From the NCBI RefSeq assembly GCF_000327385.1, contig NW_008706746.1, positions 5,253,122 through 5,317,121 on the forward strand: a stretch of 64,000 nucleotides of DNA. The letters run 5' to 3'. Shown piece after piece: positions 25,201 through 38,200 of this stretch. Numbering within the stretch: the first letter of the stretch is position 1; the number at the start of each line of letters is the position of its first letter. Made by a program: the position numbers and the translations under genes. The stretch is from Lottia gigantea (Eukaryota > Mollusca > Gastropoda > Lottiidae). A model generated the notes under the pieces. The model had not been told where the DNA came from. It worked only from the letters and a program-made list of their open reading frames with translations, and made no database searches.

Positions 25201-27982
25201 GGAGAACTGCCCAGCAGAAAGTCACACATTTAGACCTGATGCTGGGTCAAATTGCCAAGTACTGTCCTATCATTTCACGCAATTCTATCGTGAAGAACTC
25301 CACCTCCATGTCGTCTATTTGGCAAGTTATACGATTGCATTATGGATTCCAATCAACAGGCTCCCACTTCTTAGATTTTAATACCATTGTACTTCAACCA
25401 GACGAACGCCCCGAAGACCTTTATCAACGCCTCATGTCCTTCATAGAAGACAACCTCCTTTCTCAAAACGGACACATTAGCCATCATGGTATCGTACCTA
25501 GTGAGGATGAAGAATTGACACCTTCTTTAGAGAACATGGTCGTACTCACATGGATTAGATTAATCCACCCTGATTTACCTCAACTCGTTAAGCAGCATTA
25601 TGGGACGGAACTCCGCTCTACAACTCTTGCATCGCTAAAACCAGAGATATCCCTCGCTCTAGACTCTTTATTAGATGAGGTAAATTCTGCTGTCGAGTCT
25701 AAAGTATTTCGTACTGTGACAAGAGACCTACTCCGCCAAAACACTCACAAACCTTCCAGGACAATGACCAATGCTCCAATAACCAACAGCAAACTGTGTC
25801 CTTTGTGCAGTCAAGCCAACCGACCTAACAACAAACATTTCTTGAGTAAATGCCCCTACCTTCCAGTTAGTGACAAACGTTTTATGAACAAAGCCCGACA
25901 AGCTTCCTGCTTCCATGATGAGGGTATAGATGCTAATGATCCAACCCCAGACGTAGATAGTCTAAAAATTTAATCATGTCGTGTAAGCACCAACAGATCT
26001 CCCCACTTCAAGGCATTTTACTCACAATTTCCCCTGCAACTTACTTTAGATACAGGGGCAGAGATGAATATGATGAAAGCTTCCGTCGTACATTACGTAA
26101 GTGCCCCAATACAGAAGAGTATTCAACGAGCTTTACAGGCAGACGGTATCACCCCATTGAAGGTTGTGGGCGAAGTCCATTTACAGCTGAATCGTGGCGA
26201 CCACAATTTGACCCTCGATGCTTTGGTTGTTGAAGATCTTGATGTAGACGTACTAGCAGGAACACCATTTATGACCCAGACTGACATATCCGTTAGACCT
26301 GCCATGTGTCATCATCAAGGACAACGATGTCATCCAATACGATTCTTCATCAAATACCACACATTCTTCAGCTGTTAGGCGCACCCAAGCCTATGTGTTA
26401 CGTGCACCTTCGTTCTCTACCACTGTTTGGCCAGGAGATTATTTAGAACCAACACTACCAGGTGACCTTCACTCTGAAGAGATCTTAGTTACGATACTGG
26501 TGCGCCGAAAATGTCAACCAAAATTTGGCCACAACCCAGCCTTACCGGACAAGTTGGAGGAAAAATTCGCATTGCTAATGATACCGATCAAGCACAAACT
26601 CTCAAACGCCATGAGCACTTCTGTCAAGTAAGACGTGTCCAAACTATCACAGATACAGATAATCTTGCTTACCCACCGGCCAAACCAGTTTTGTCTGCAG
26701 TTTTGAAAGACACTACCTTTTTCTCTGATATAGTCAAATTAGATCCAGATCATATTCTACCACAGTCTGTTCGTAAAGATTTCCAATCGGTAATGCAAGA
26801 GTTCGATTCTGTTTTTGATCCTACAATAACAGGCTATAATGGATCCGTTGGTCCCTTTCAAGCCATCGTCAATATGGGATCTGTGGAACCCCCACAACGA
26901 AAAGGTAGAATCCCCCAGTACTCAAAAGATAAACTACAAGAGTTGCAAGATATTTTCGACCAACTGGAATCAGTAGGAGTATTCCGTAAACCCGAGGATT
27001 TGAACCTTACAGTCGAGTACCTAAACCCTTCATTCCTGGTCAAGAAGAGCACTGGTGGATTTAGACTAGTCACCGCCTTCGCAGACGTAGCAAGATACAG
27101 CAAGCCCCAACCATCACTCATGCCAGATGTTGATTCCATCCTACGCACCATCGCCTGCTGGCAGTATGTCATCGTTACGGATTTGACACAGGCATTTTAC
27201 CAAATACCTCTTGCCCCTGGTTCTATGAAGTATTGCAGAGTATGCACCCCTTTCAGAGGTATTCGTGTTTATACCCGTACTGCTATGGGAATGCCAGGAT
27301 CAGAGACTGCGCTCGAGGAACTCATGTGCAAAGTCCTCGGCGATCTATTGTACTCTGGCAAAGTTACAAAACTGGCTGATGATTTATATAGCGGAGGTAA
27401 CTCGCCAACAGAACTATTAGAAAACTTTCGTCTAACTATACAAGCACTCAGCAAGTGTGATCTCAAATTAGCAGCCTCTAAGACAATTATTTGCCCCAAG
27501 TCAACCACCATCCTAGACTGGATTTGGTCACAAGGATCAATTTCTGCAAGCCCTCATCGCATATCTACCTTATCGACGTCGCCTCCACCCGAAAACGTTC
27601 GAGGAATGCGCTCCTTCATTGGCGCCTACAAAGTACTTGGCAGAGTTTTACCTAACTGTTCCTCACTCATTAGACCCTTGGACGACGCCATCGCAGGTCC
27701 AAAATCAGCTGGTCAGAAGACTTACATCATCATTTCTCAGCAGCCCAACAGTCACTTACAGACCATAAGAGCATCTTGTTACCCCGTCCAACGGATCAAC
27801 TATGGATCGTAACTGACGGTTCTGTCAGTAAGCGAGGACTTGGAGCCACTCTCTACCTAACACACAACAACAAAACCTCCTTGGCTGTTTTTTTAGTGCT
27901 AAGTTGAAGAAACATCAAATTACTTGGTTACCATGCGAGATTGAAGCCTTGTGTATTATTGAAGGATATGAAGATAGACTAA

Positions 27983-30900
27983 GTTTATAACAAGACAATT
28001 CCGTTATCTGTCGTCTGCTATCTTTCTGAGTTAGCACGCGCTGAAAAGTCACGTGATAGGCGATTATAGTCAGTTGTCATCTTGAACTCTATCCAAGCAG
28101 TGGGATTAGCCTTTAATTTCACTTATTTCATTACTTCGACAATTGGAGAATCTCTGAGTTTTGAAAGTATTTTTGGAGGTTGTAGATTTTGTAAGCAGTA
28201 ACTTTGGTGTTTAATCGCTTCTACTAACGTTCTGGCTCGAGTTGGCCCGTTCTACCAACTTTGATATAGAACTTCTCATTTTTTCAAGATGGCGGCTCCT
28301 GCACGATAGAATTTAAGGACTTGCAGTATTGGTTTTTTTTATTGTTCAGTATGAGTTCCAGACCAAAACGAAACACAGATCCTCTACGATATTGGACATC
28401 AGAGAAAATACGCTTTGAACTTTCTAAGCTAGGAATTTTGGTTCTGAATTCATTTTCAAGGGCTGAAATGAAGCAGTTGTTAGAAGCAAACTTGGATTTA
28501 GAGGAGATGTCTACTGGCTCCAGTTCTGTAGCAGTGTCTATACCTTTATCAGTTCCAACGACAACTTTGACTGATTTATCCAATTTTTCTGCTCAAGCAT
28601 CAGCGACTACTCACTTGGCAATTTCATCTGTTCCGGCAACAGATTTGACAATCTTACCAACAGTACAATCGGCAGTGATTTCAACTTCCATAATACAGAC
28701 AGAGCCTATACCAGTTACAGCTTTGACCTTTGCCACTACATCCATTCAACCAACTATAGCCTGCCAGCGTCCCAGAGATACTACTACTACTAGATACGTG
28801 TACTCCAGTGTCCGACCGTCTGTAGTTTATCAAACTGTGCCTAATGATGTTAGACATTTGAATTCAGGGATTCAAACGTCAACTTCAGTTCATAACTTAT
28901 CTTCGTTTTCTGATAATTTGTATAGTAGTCCATTGTTATCACTGAATGTTGACTCAAATTCTTTAGTGTCTTATCACAGCAGTGTTGGCCTTAGGCATAT
29001 TCCTGCACAAGAACAACATAGTTCTCTACTTAACTCTATGGCAGTTACGAATCATTCATTGTCCTCAGCGCCACTGCAATCTAATGTTGTGTTTTCACAA
29101 CCTAACATAGTCAGTAGATCTTCTTTGATCTCTTGCTTTGATACAGGCTTACGCCTTCCAGCAAGTAATTTGAATAACTCTTTTAGAAATCCTGAAATAT
29201 TGCATTCTCATGTACCGTTGCAACAACATTTGCCTATAATAACTACTGCCTTTTTACAGGCTTCAGATGTGCCCTCTGCTACATTGCCTTTCACTTATGC
29301 TCAAACCAATTTTTTAAATGCTGCTACATTGCTCAGACTAATTTTTCTACTAGTATATTTCAGCCAGTAAACTATCAGTATAACCCGAATCAGAGTCAAG
29401 TCAATTTAATGCATGGGTCAAGCAGCTATCCAGGTCAAATTCCTGTTAGTCATGTTGATACAGGTCAAGGTTATCAAGGTTTAGCTCATGTTTTACAGTC
29501 TGTACAGTCTTCTGGTATGCCTCTAGAAATCAACCCACAATTACAGGGTATGAATTTTTCAGATTCAGTAGATCATAGCAAGTTGCCTCGAGCATTTGCG
29601 CAAGATTTGGCTTATGTTGATATGGTCAGCCCCGAGTTGCGCAGGAAAGTCTTAAAAGGAGAACATGTATGTCTTAATAAGTTACTTCTCCCCCATTCTG
29701 ATTTCTCAGAATTCCTTAGGGGGGATAACAAACTTACCAGGAGTTTGTCTCTAGGTGAATTTATTATAGCATTTAATAGATTTAAGCAAATACTTTGCCA
29801 CAAAACTGCATTTCCCTGGCGCCTGGAGGAAATGGATTTATATTTGAATCATGTCATTGAAACAGCTGGTCTTTGGCCAGATCGTTTCTACGAATATCAT
29901 AATCTTTTTTCAGCCAAATGTGCCAATGCTTTGTCTCGTAATAATGTTTTAATAAATTGGTCAAAGAGAGACTCTGAATTGTTGCGCAAGGTAGTTGCTG
30001 GCTCTCGAGTCAATTGTTGAAATTACTGTCAATCCACTGCACATTCCTCTGCTACGTGTCCTTCTGTGAATCTCTCAGTTTTGACTAAAGTTCGTAACAA
30101 CAGTAATTCTTCGAAGTTTGTGGATAAATACAATAGACCAATTAAATATCATGATGGTAAGCCTGTTTGCAATAATTTTAATTCTAAGGGCTGCTCCTGC
30201 TATGTGCCCTAGAGCCCATTGCTGCAATAATTGTTTTAGCTCTTCCCATAATGCTTCTAATTGTTCACAAACTGCTAGCATTCAGTCTCAGGGTGCCACT
30301 CGCAAGAGAAAGATTGGCGGTAGCAATGACGGTTCTAATATAAAAGAGTGACTAGACCTGTCATTAGTTAACAGAGTTTTAGATCCTGTTACTGGTTATT
30401 ATTGTGATTTTACTGCTTCTACTCCTATTGATGTTGATCGTTTGGAGTTCGAGCTCATTAAACATCCGGATCGTGAATTTGTTTCATATCTTTGTGATGG
30501 ACTTCGTTTTGGATTTGACACTCTTGTTACAGACTCAGAAGCTCAGATTCATTTTGAATGTAAAAATTTAAAATCTGCTCGTGACTTTCCTGCCATTGTT
30601 GATGAACTAATTCTAGTCGAAGTTGACAGGGGTTATGTTAAAGGACCTTACACTGTGTTGCCTTTTTCCCAGATTAGAGTAAGTCCTTTGGGTCTTGCTA
30701 CTGGCAAATATTCTGGCAAAAAACGCTTGATATTGGACTTGTCCTCACCTCATACAGAGAATTCTGTTGACAGTATTAACAATCTTATTGATAAAGATCT
30801 TTGTTCTCTGCTTGATGATTTCCTAACAATCGATAAGCCCAATGTTGTGGGTGAAAGAACTATGGCATTGCTAACAACTATTTTTTCCAGATTGAAGGTT

Positions 30901-33228
30901 CCAATTTCATTAAAGAAAACAGAAGGCCCAACCACTGAATTACAATACTTGGGTGTAATTCTAAATACCCATCGTATGCAGTGCAGATTACCATCTGATA
31001 AGCTTGACCGCATTATTCAGTTCATTGAACTATTTTTAGATAGAAAATCTTGTACCAAGAGAGAACTACTACAGCTATTAGGACATTTCAATTTTGCAAC
31101 AAGAGTTATTATTTCAGGTCGTGCTTTTACTTCACATTTGATTTCATTAAGCACTACAGTGACAGAACTCCATCATTATGTCAGATTAAATGCAGGATGT
31201 AGAGAAGATCTACGTATGTGGTATTCTTTTTGAAGGGACTGGAATGGAGTTTCGTTATTCTATGAGAAAATTTTAACTTTGTCTGCTGATTTAGAATTGT
31301 TTACAGATGCATCTGGTATTGGCTTTGGTTGTTATTTTCGTGGCTTTTGGTTTGCAGAGAAGTGGCCCTCAAATCTTCCTACTGTTGCTAATAAAACTAT
31401 TTCAATTGCTTTCAGAGAATTGTATCCAGTTGTGGCTGCATGCGTGCTTTGGGGAAAGCACTGGTCCAGTATGAGAGTTTTATTTAGGTCTGATAATCAA
31501 GCAGTTGTGAATATCATTAAAAAGGGTCGATCACGTGAAGTTCGCCTTTCAGCATTAATGCGCACTCTTACTTTATGCTGCGCGCAGAATAATTTTGCTG
31601 TTTACTGTGAATATATTCCTGGTTTAAATAATACTATAGCAGACCATTTATCTCGTTTTCAGTTAGAGAAATTTCACCAAGCTGCACCCAATGCATGTCT
31701 TACACCAGAAACTTGTCCTACTATAGATCAAATCATTTGGAATTTCTAAATGATAAAGTTAACAGTTTATGTGCTATTGCTGAAAGCACTCATAGAGTTT
31801 ATGCTACAGGATTCAGACTGTACAAACGATTTCTGACTTTGTATAATGTTCAATATATTTCATTAATGCCTCCCGTCTCTCAAGACCTTTTAATTTATTT
31901 TATAGCTTATTGCACTAGTATAGATATCAAGTGTGAAACCATTAAGGTTTATTTAAATGGGATACGTTTCTTCTTTTTAGAAGCAGGAACTGGTAGTCAT
32001 TTCGAGACACCGGACAGAAATCCTCGTATTTTTACTTTTCTTCAGGCTGTAAAAAAAATGCAGAACAATGTTGTCAAACCTCGTTTACCCATAACTTATG
32101 ACATCCTTGTACATATTGTTGCAGCTCTCAGAGCAGGTTACTTTGATTCCTATACTGATTTGTTGTTAGAAGCTATGTTCACTGTTGCCTTTTATGGGTT
32201 TTTAAGGTGTGGTGAGCTGACTTCAATCAGTAATTATAATCCTAATAAAGATTTGTCTATTCATGTTACATGTTACCTGATTTAAATCAATTAAAACTGA
32301 AAGTGTCAAAGTCAAGTCTGACCCTTTTCACAAAGGTATTTTTTATTAGTTTGTTTCCAAGTAATTCTTTCTTATGTCCTGTAAAGGCCTTGTCTGCTTA
32401 CATTTTGTTACGCAATACATTATTTGGGAATTTAGACCCTTTATTTTTATCTTCCGATGGATATTCGGTTACTAGATTCTTTTTTATTAAGCATTTACAT
32501 ACCATTTTAAACAATTTACGTTATGACCCGAATTTATACAATGGTCATTCTTTCAGGATTGGAGCTGCTACATCTTCAGCTAAGTCTTGCATGCCAGATC
32601 ATATGATTAAGTTTTTAGGACGGTGGTCCTCCAATTGTTACACAAGATATATCAGACCTGATTTAGATATGGTTAAACAAGCGGTTAAACATATTGCAGG
32701 CTGATTACTTTATTTTTATAACTGGTAGGCTGAAGGTTTTATTTTAATCTTACTTTGGGGACTACACAAATCCTATTCTTATCATATTTGTTTGTTTGGC
32801 AATTTCTTATTCATTATTTACATTCTGAATAACTTACCCCAAAGTAGTCTGGGGTTTTTCATTATTTTATGTTTTGCTTATAGATTGTTACAGTCATTAA
32901 TGTTATTTCATTTGTTCTAAAGCTGATTCATCCAAGCTTCTTCCAGAACTTGGACAATTAGTATCAGTCGCTAACACTAACTCTTCGAGCTCAGTCACTC
33001 ACGACGGCTCTACTAACTTTCTTCTCTTTGAGAACTTTGCAAACACGAGCTCTTCGAGCATTCAATCCAAGGAACTGCCAGTTGTGTGCAAGTCTGGTCT
33101 CTCTGTACCGATTTAGCCAAGTCAACACCAGTTTCCTCATTTACTGTTTATGTTCATTTTATGTATTTTGTATGTGTAGTCCCCGATCGCCAAATAAATA
33201 TATTGAATTTATTTGTCTTGTTGTAAAC
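27983..33228 (+). mobile_element. DIRS-type tyrosine-recombinase retrotransposon inside Gypsy-2, fossil
   Basis: Parts in order are a gag-like ORF1 (about 28.35-30.0 kb; Ser/Thr-rich middle, conserved C-terminal region near KLPRAFAQDLAYVDMVSPEL), reverse transcriptase (about 30.4-31.2 kb), RNase H (about 31.3-31.7 kb, LFTDASGIGFG) and tyrosine recombinase (about 31.7-32.7 kb, with RCGELTS, HSFRIGAA and GRWSSNCYTRYI carrying the Arg, His-x-x-Arg and Tyr positions). Ends are short inverted repeats, 27983-27998 and 33213-33228, matching at 15 of 16 bases. A 12-base word at 32757-32768 is repeated inverted at 33173-33184, as expected of DIRS internal complementary regions. No target duplication is expected for this mechanism, and none was seen. 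It is broken, with roughly five to eight breaks. As the innermost layer it is the youngest insertion of its branch. Confidence 0.88.
28285..28296 (+). promoter_or_regulatory. YY1-type motif in the DIRS leader
   Basis: The word CAAGATGGCGGC sits between the left terminal repeat and the start of the gag-like region. It matches the known YY1 consensus. Such sites direct transcription start placement in some retroelements, so a role in the element's promoter is plausible, but this is inference from the word alone. Confidence 0.4.
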
Positions 33229-35289
33229 TGCAGCTATTAAGCACTTCAGTCCTTATATAATCCAGTCTCACCACATGACGAATGTTTTAACTGACAGTAA
33301 GCCTTGTGTCCAAGCTGTTCTAAAATTATGCCGTGGTGAATTTTCCAATAGCCCCAGCGTCACATCCCTTTTGTCCATCGCAAGCCGCTACCATGTCCAT
33401 CTTCTTCACCTAGCCGGAACATCCAATATTCCTTCAGATTTTGCCAGTCGTAATGCCACAGAATTGTCAAATTTGCAATTTTATATCCCGCACAGAAGAT
33501 TCCGTTGTACGTGCTACCACCGTACAGGATATTATCTCTGGCACCTGTCCTGTTCCGTTTGCAAGCCGTTCAGCATGGATCCAAACTCAATCCGAATGCC
33601 CAGATCTGCGTCGTACACACGCCCACCTTAAACAGGGAACACGACCATCTAAGAAGTTGACTAATATTCCCGATGTCAAACAATATCTTCGTAGTGTCAC
33701 CATATCCAGAGATGGTCTCCTCGTTGTGAAAAACTTTGAACCATTTTGCCCTACATCTGAGTTAATGGTAGTTCCTAGACCCGTTTTAAGTGGACTTTTA
33801 ACAGCAATGCATATCAAGTGTAATCACCCTTCAAAGCATCAATTAAAACTCGTTGTGAAACGCCGTTTCTACGCCCTGGATCTCGAAAAATCTATTAGTG
33901 TGTGTTCGTCACTTAAGAAACTTCCACAGCCAGTAGCTGAACAGTCCACACAACCTTCACCACAATCTATTGGAATCTCATTTGCTGCTGATGTATTGAA
34001 ACGTTGCAAGCAACTCATTTTCCTTCTACGTGAAACAGCCTCTACCTATACTGTATGTTGCCTCATAGACGATGAACGTTCTACAACGTTGCGTAATGCT
34101 CTGGCTCGACTTTGTCTTGAAATGCGCCCAATTACTGGTCCTCCTGTAGTTGTTCGTGTGGATCCAGCGCCTGGTTTCGTAGCTCTTCGTGAAGATTCTG
34201 CTTTGCTTCAACTCGGAATTACTTTAGACATGGGTCGAATAAATAATCCTAATAAGAATCCGGTCCCAGAGAAAGCTATTGCTGAATTGATAGATACAAA
34301 ATGGCGGATTTCACTTATTACCAAACGTCACCATTTTTTATTAGCCGAATTTCCTTATAATCCCAAGCGGTAATCGGAATTCCAAGTGTCGTCTGCTAGA
34401 ATGTAGTCTAACGAATGAAGTCACGTGATCAACTAGCGGATTCCGTGTCAGCAGAAAATTTCTATGGAACACAAAGTGGACCATATTCTTATGTTGTTTC
34501 AGTGACTTTTAGCAATAAATCACGCTACGTATCTTATTTTGTCAGTCATAATTTTTTTTTTAAATCATGGTTCTTTGAAGGAATTGTCACTAGTTATAAT
34601 GAATTGATATTAAAGATAAATATTAAGAGAGGTTAATTATACCACCCGGTATCCATATAACGTGTTTTTCTCGACTTATTTATAGATCAAACATTGCATC
34701 CAAAATAGGTGACGCATTCTGCCGCCGTTGCCGAGTTGGTTGCTCATGAAATATGGGTCAAAGTGAGGGATTCATAAAGCAAATCGAAATAAACCGGTTT
34801 TAATTATTTGGTAATATATCTGAGGAAATACCTAAGACCTTTAAAAAAAGTTCGTTTTTTTAACTTCGACGTAATTCGGTGTTGAATCCTTATATCCACG
34901 AAAATAGGTTACACCACTGTACTACAAATTCTAATGAATTTAATTTACACTGAATTAAACACTGTTCACCAACTACCTTACAAAGTTTTTCTCTTGAAAT
35001 GGAATACATCTGTTCCTTTAATGAACAAAAATCACGATTATAACCATTGGTTGCTGTAGGACATTTCTTCTCAGGAATCACATTCTGCCTCCTGGATGCG
35101 ACACTCGTTCGTTTTTCCGACAAATTCGCTCTACAGTTGAAACGAAAATGTGAAGCTGAACCACATCGCCAACAGTGCCTACAATCTTTTTCACCATCCT
35201 TGAGACATTGGAAACAAGTTCTTTTATGCTTCTTAGGGCTTCCAACCCAAAGTAGGAAAAATGGATAAATATTTGATCAAAAAAAGACA

Positions 35290-38200
35290 AATTGCTTGAT
35301 GGTTCCGACACTACTACGACTGACACACTGGGAAAGTAGCTTTTCGACTCTTACTCGCGTTGACTCACCACAACGACGATCTATGACTCAGCTTCGCCAG
35401 CGCAATCTTGTTCTTCTTGCCTTCAACAGGAAGCGTACCCAGAAAATTAACTTGGACGTATTTGTTCAAAGTTTTGCCATAAAATACCCGACTACGTTTA
35501 AACTAAAACGGCCATAAAAATGTAACGTATTATAACTTGTGTGTTTTAACAAAAATAATCTCGAATCTAAAATACTCCATGAAAGTCAGTTTCCCGACGT
35601 TTAATCGTCTGTCAAGGTGCTTTGCTAAATTGCCCCCCTCGATTGCAAAATTTCTTTCGCAAGGCATTAATCGTACAGCTTACACCAGAATGTAGTTGCT
35701 GGTAGTGAACAGACTTTACTATCAATTCAGTGAAGAGAGAATTTTTAGCAATAAGGACTGGAAATCTTGATCTGTCGTTGAGCATGGCATGTTCAAGTCT
35801 GCCAGGGGCAACAATAAGACCGTCACTGTTGAACTGTAGGTTAAGTTGCTTTATCAACTGTGGCGTAGGTTTGGTACATTTCTTCAGAAAGGTTACTTCC
35901 TCCACAAAATACTCCAGTTGGTGTTTATGTAAAAGTCTAACTTCAACATCATGGAGCTATTGAACTGTCAGACGACCTTCTGCTAGTAATTCTCTGGTAT
36001 GTTGTCGACTTTTCAACAATTTGGCGAATCTTAATACAATTGCCACTGTTCGAAGAAGACTGGTATAGGAACTGAAGAGTTCAACATCAACCAGTTGTGA
36101 CAATTAACCATTTTCGCGACTGTCATTAGCTACAGCAGACAAAGTTATTTGTTCTTCGTTTGAAAAATCAGCTGAAGGATTCCATTGTGGCCATAAATCT
36201 GGATCTTTCAGCCATGTTGGTCCTAACTTCCAAAGTGATGACTTCTGTACATGGCTTGAAGTACATCCTCTGGACAAAATATCAGAACATTTTCTGAAGT
36301 ATCAAGTTGTAAGTGTCGAACGATAGGTAAGGTTGATGCGAATTCAATCTCGTGAAGAATACCATTAAATTCGACTAGATCATCTTCTGGTAACTCGTCG
36401 TCCCATTTGGTATTAGACGTCCACAGAGTTGAAATAAATTTCTTCGCCAAAACAACTTGTGATATAAAACCAATTGGATCATACAATGAAGAAGCGCGAC
36501 TTAAAGCTAGTCGCTTGGTTAATATACGTTCTTCGAGTATAACCAGTGTCTTCTTAGGAAACTGCATCGTATTTTCTTTAATTTCCCACACCATACCAAG
36601 TAATCCAGATGTTAGAAGTGAAGAACCAGAACCGTCTGCGTCGATGAGACCTTGCAGCTTCGGCGAATTTGTAAATCATTGACGAAGATTCATGTCGGCA
36701 TCTCTAATTAACTGACGTGACATTCGATAGTAGTTAATTGAAGATTCTTCATCATCTTGACCAGATAAGACGTTATCGCAGTACAGCTTACTCTGGAGGT
36801 CTTAAGCAATCTCAGTTGATGGACCACCATTGCAGGTAATGTACTTCGAAAGATGATAACTGATGACTGCATTCAGGATAAATGGTGAGCTGGTTCCACC
36901 GAAGAAGACAGAAGTATAACGGTATACTTTTAAAGCTTTTTCTGGATCACCATCTTCATACCATATAAACCGCACGTAGTCTCTATCTTCTTCTAATAGT
37001 TTGATGCGAAGAAAGGCTTTCTCAATATCAGCGACAAATGCATATTTCTTGACTCGAAATCGTTGCAAAAGTTCGTAGAGTGACTTTAGAAGACATGGAC
37101 CTGTTTGCAAGCAGTCGTTCAGGGATACAGTTCCTGCATTAGCAGCAAATACAACTCTCAGTGGTGTAGTTTCGCTCCCAGGTCTCAAGACGAAGAAATG
37201 ACTCAAATAGCGTGCATTGGTTTCTGTCCATGCTGATTCTGTAGGTACTGGCTCTAAGTAACCCTTTGTCAACTGCTCTGCTATAATCCGATCATAAGGT
37301 CCCCATAGATGAAGTTTCAGCAATCGTTGTTTAACCTGTTGAAGACGATTCAATGCAATACGTAAATTAGACTTTAAAGGTGGATGATCATCTAACCACG
37401 GTAGAGGAGCAAAGTATGTTAGATCTCTGTATTCTATCTGGCTGATGAATCGGTCGACGAATTCTTTGTCTAGAGTTACAGGATTTGAATCGTTGATTCC
37501 AATAGACTCAATCTGTAGAGCATTGTGAACCCGTCGGTAAAAATCCCTGTCAAAATCACTAGGTAACCAGCTTACATCTTCAAACGAATCCATTGATGTA
37601 CCAACTGAACATTGTGTTACGCTTTTATCAAATTCAGCATTGGTAGAGGCATCAAGTAGTGGACCAGATAAAATATAACCTAAGTTGCATGCTTGTGCTG
37701 TTGGGTAGCCAATGTAGACTTGTGGTTTCAAGAATTGCCATACCGAATCTGCACCAATAAGTATGTCGACTGGAAAACTGGTATGCTGGAAGGTGTCTGC
37801 TAAAGTTAGACCTTGGAGATGTGGTAACTTCAAACAATCAGACCAATTTCTGCAATCTATTGGTTGTACAATGGTGTCCTTGAAATGAGTCTCAATGGTA
37901 ACTGGACCATCTTCTGTGATGATGCTGACTAACCCAACATCATATTCTTGCCTGCATACACAGCATTTCCACTCACTGGTACAGGAATCAACTGTATGTG
38001 AATCCCTTAGGCAGTTAAAGGAAAGGTTTGATTTCTTCGCAGCAGTAAAGCGTTCATCTGCTGGCAAAGTACACTGGAAAGTACTATGTCCTCCTTTGCA
38101 AAATTGGCAAAGTTTTGTTGGTCGCTGAAATGGTTTGGTTCTTTTCCCTTGAGGTGGTTTTTTTGAAGATTGGTGTGTTGCTGACATGGATGTAGCAGTT

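Larger units (their letters stand above)
24576..34293 (+). mobile_element. Gypsy-2: Ty3/Gypsy-type LTR retrotransposon inside the MITE, fossil
   Basis: A leader with an LTR-like stretch and a primer-binding-site-like word (tggtggcagcag, 24785-24796) precedes the coding parts. These are gag (about 24.9-26.0 kb, ending in a CPLC..H....C zinc-binding motif), aspartic protease (about 26.0-26.5 kb, LDTGAE), reverse transcriptase (about 26.7-27.6 kb, ADDLYSGG at the catalytic site) and RNase H, split by the DIRS insertion (27.8 kb and 33.3-33.4 kb, LTDSKP and IPSDFASR). Integrase-type sequence follows (33.5-34.3 kb). No second LTR was recognised. It is broken, with several breaks besides the DIRS insertion. 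I could not assign a clade below Ty3/Gypsy-like. Confidence 0.85.
24384..34919 (+). mobile_element. Second copy of the TA-flanked MITE, split by an inner insertion
   Basis: The left part (24384-24575) matches 2784 onward and the right part (about 34294-34919) matches the rest of the reference copy at 2784-3579. Together they make about 820 bp. The ends are the same inverted repeats (CAGTCGAGTAACC / GGTTACACCACTG) and TA flanks both sides (24382-24383, 34920-34921). Everything between 24576 and about 34293 is foreign to the transposon. Gypsy-1 sequence, same strand and in order, lies immediately outside both ends, so this transposon landed inside Gypsy-1. Confidence 0.92.

Noticed and set aside
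35047-35963. Plus-strand frames over Gypsy-1 and BEL sequence
   Set aside because: Antisense to the zinc-knuckle and integrase regions of the minus-strand fossils.
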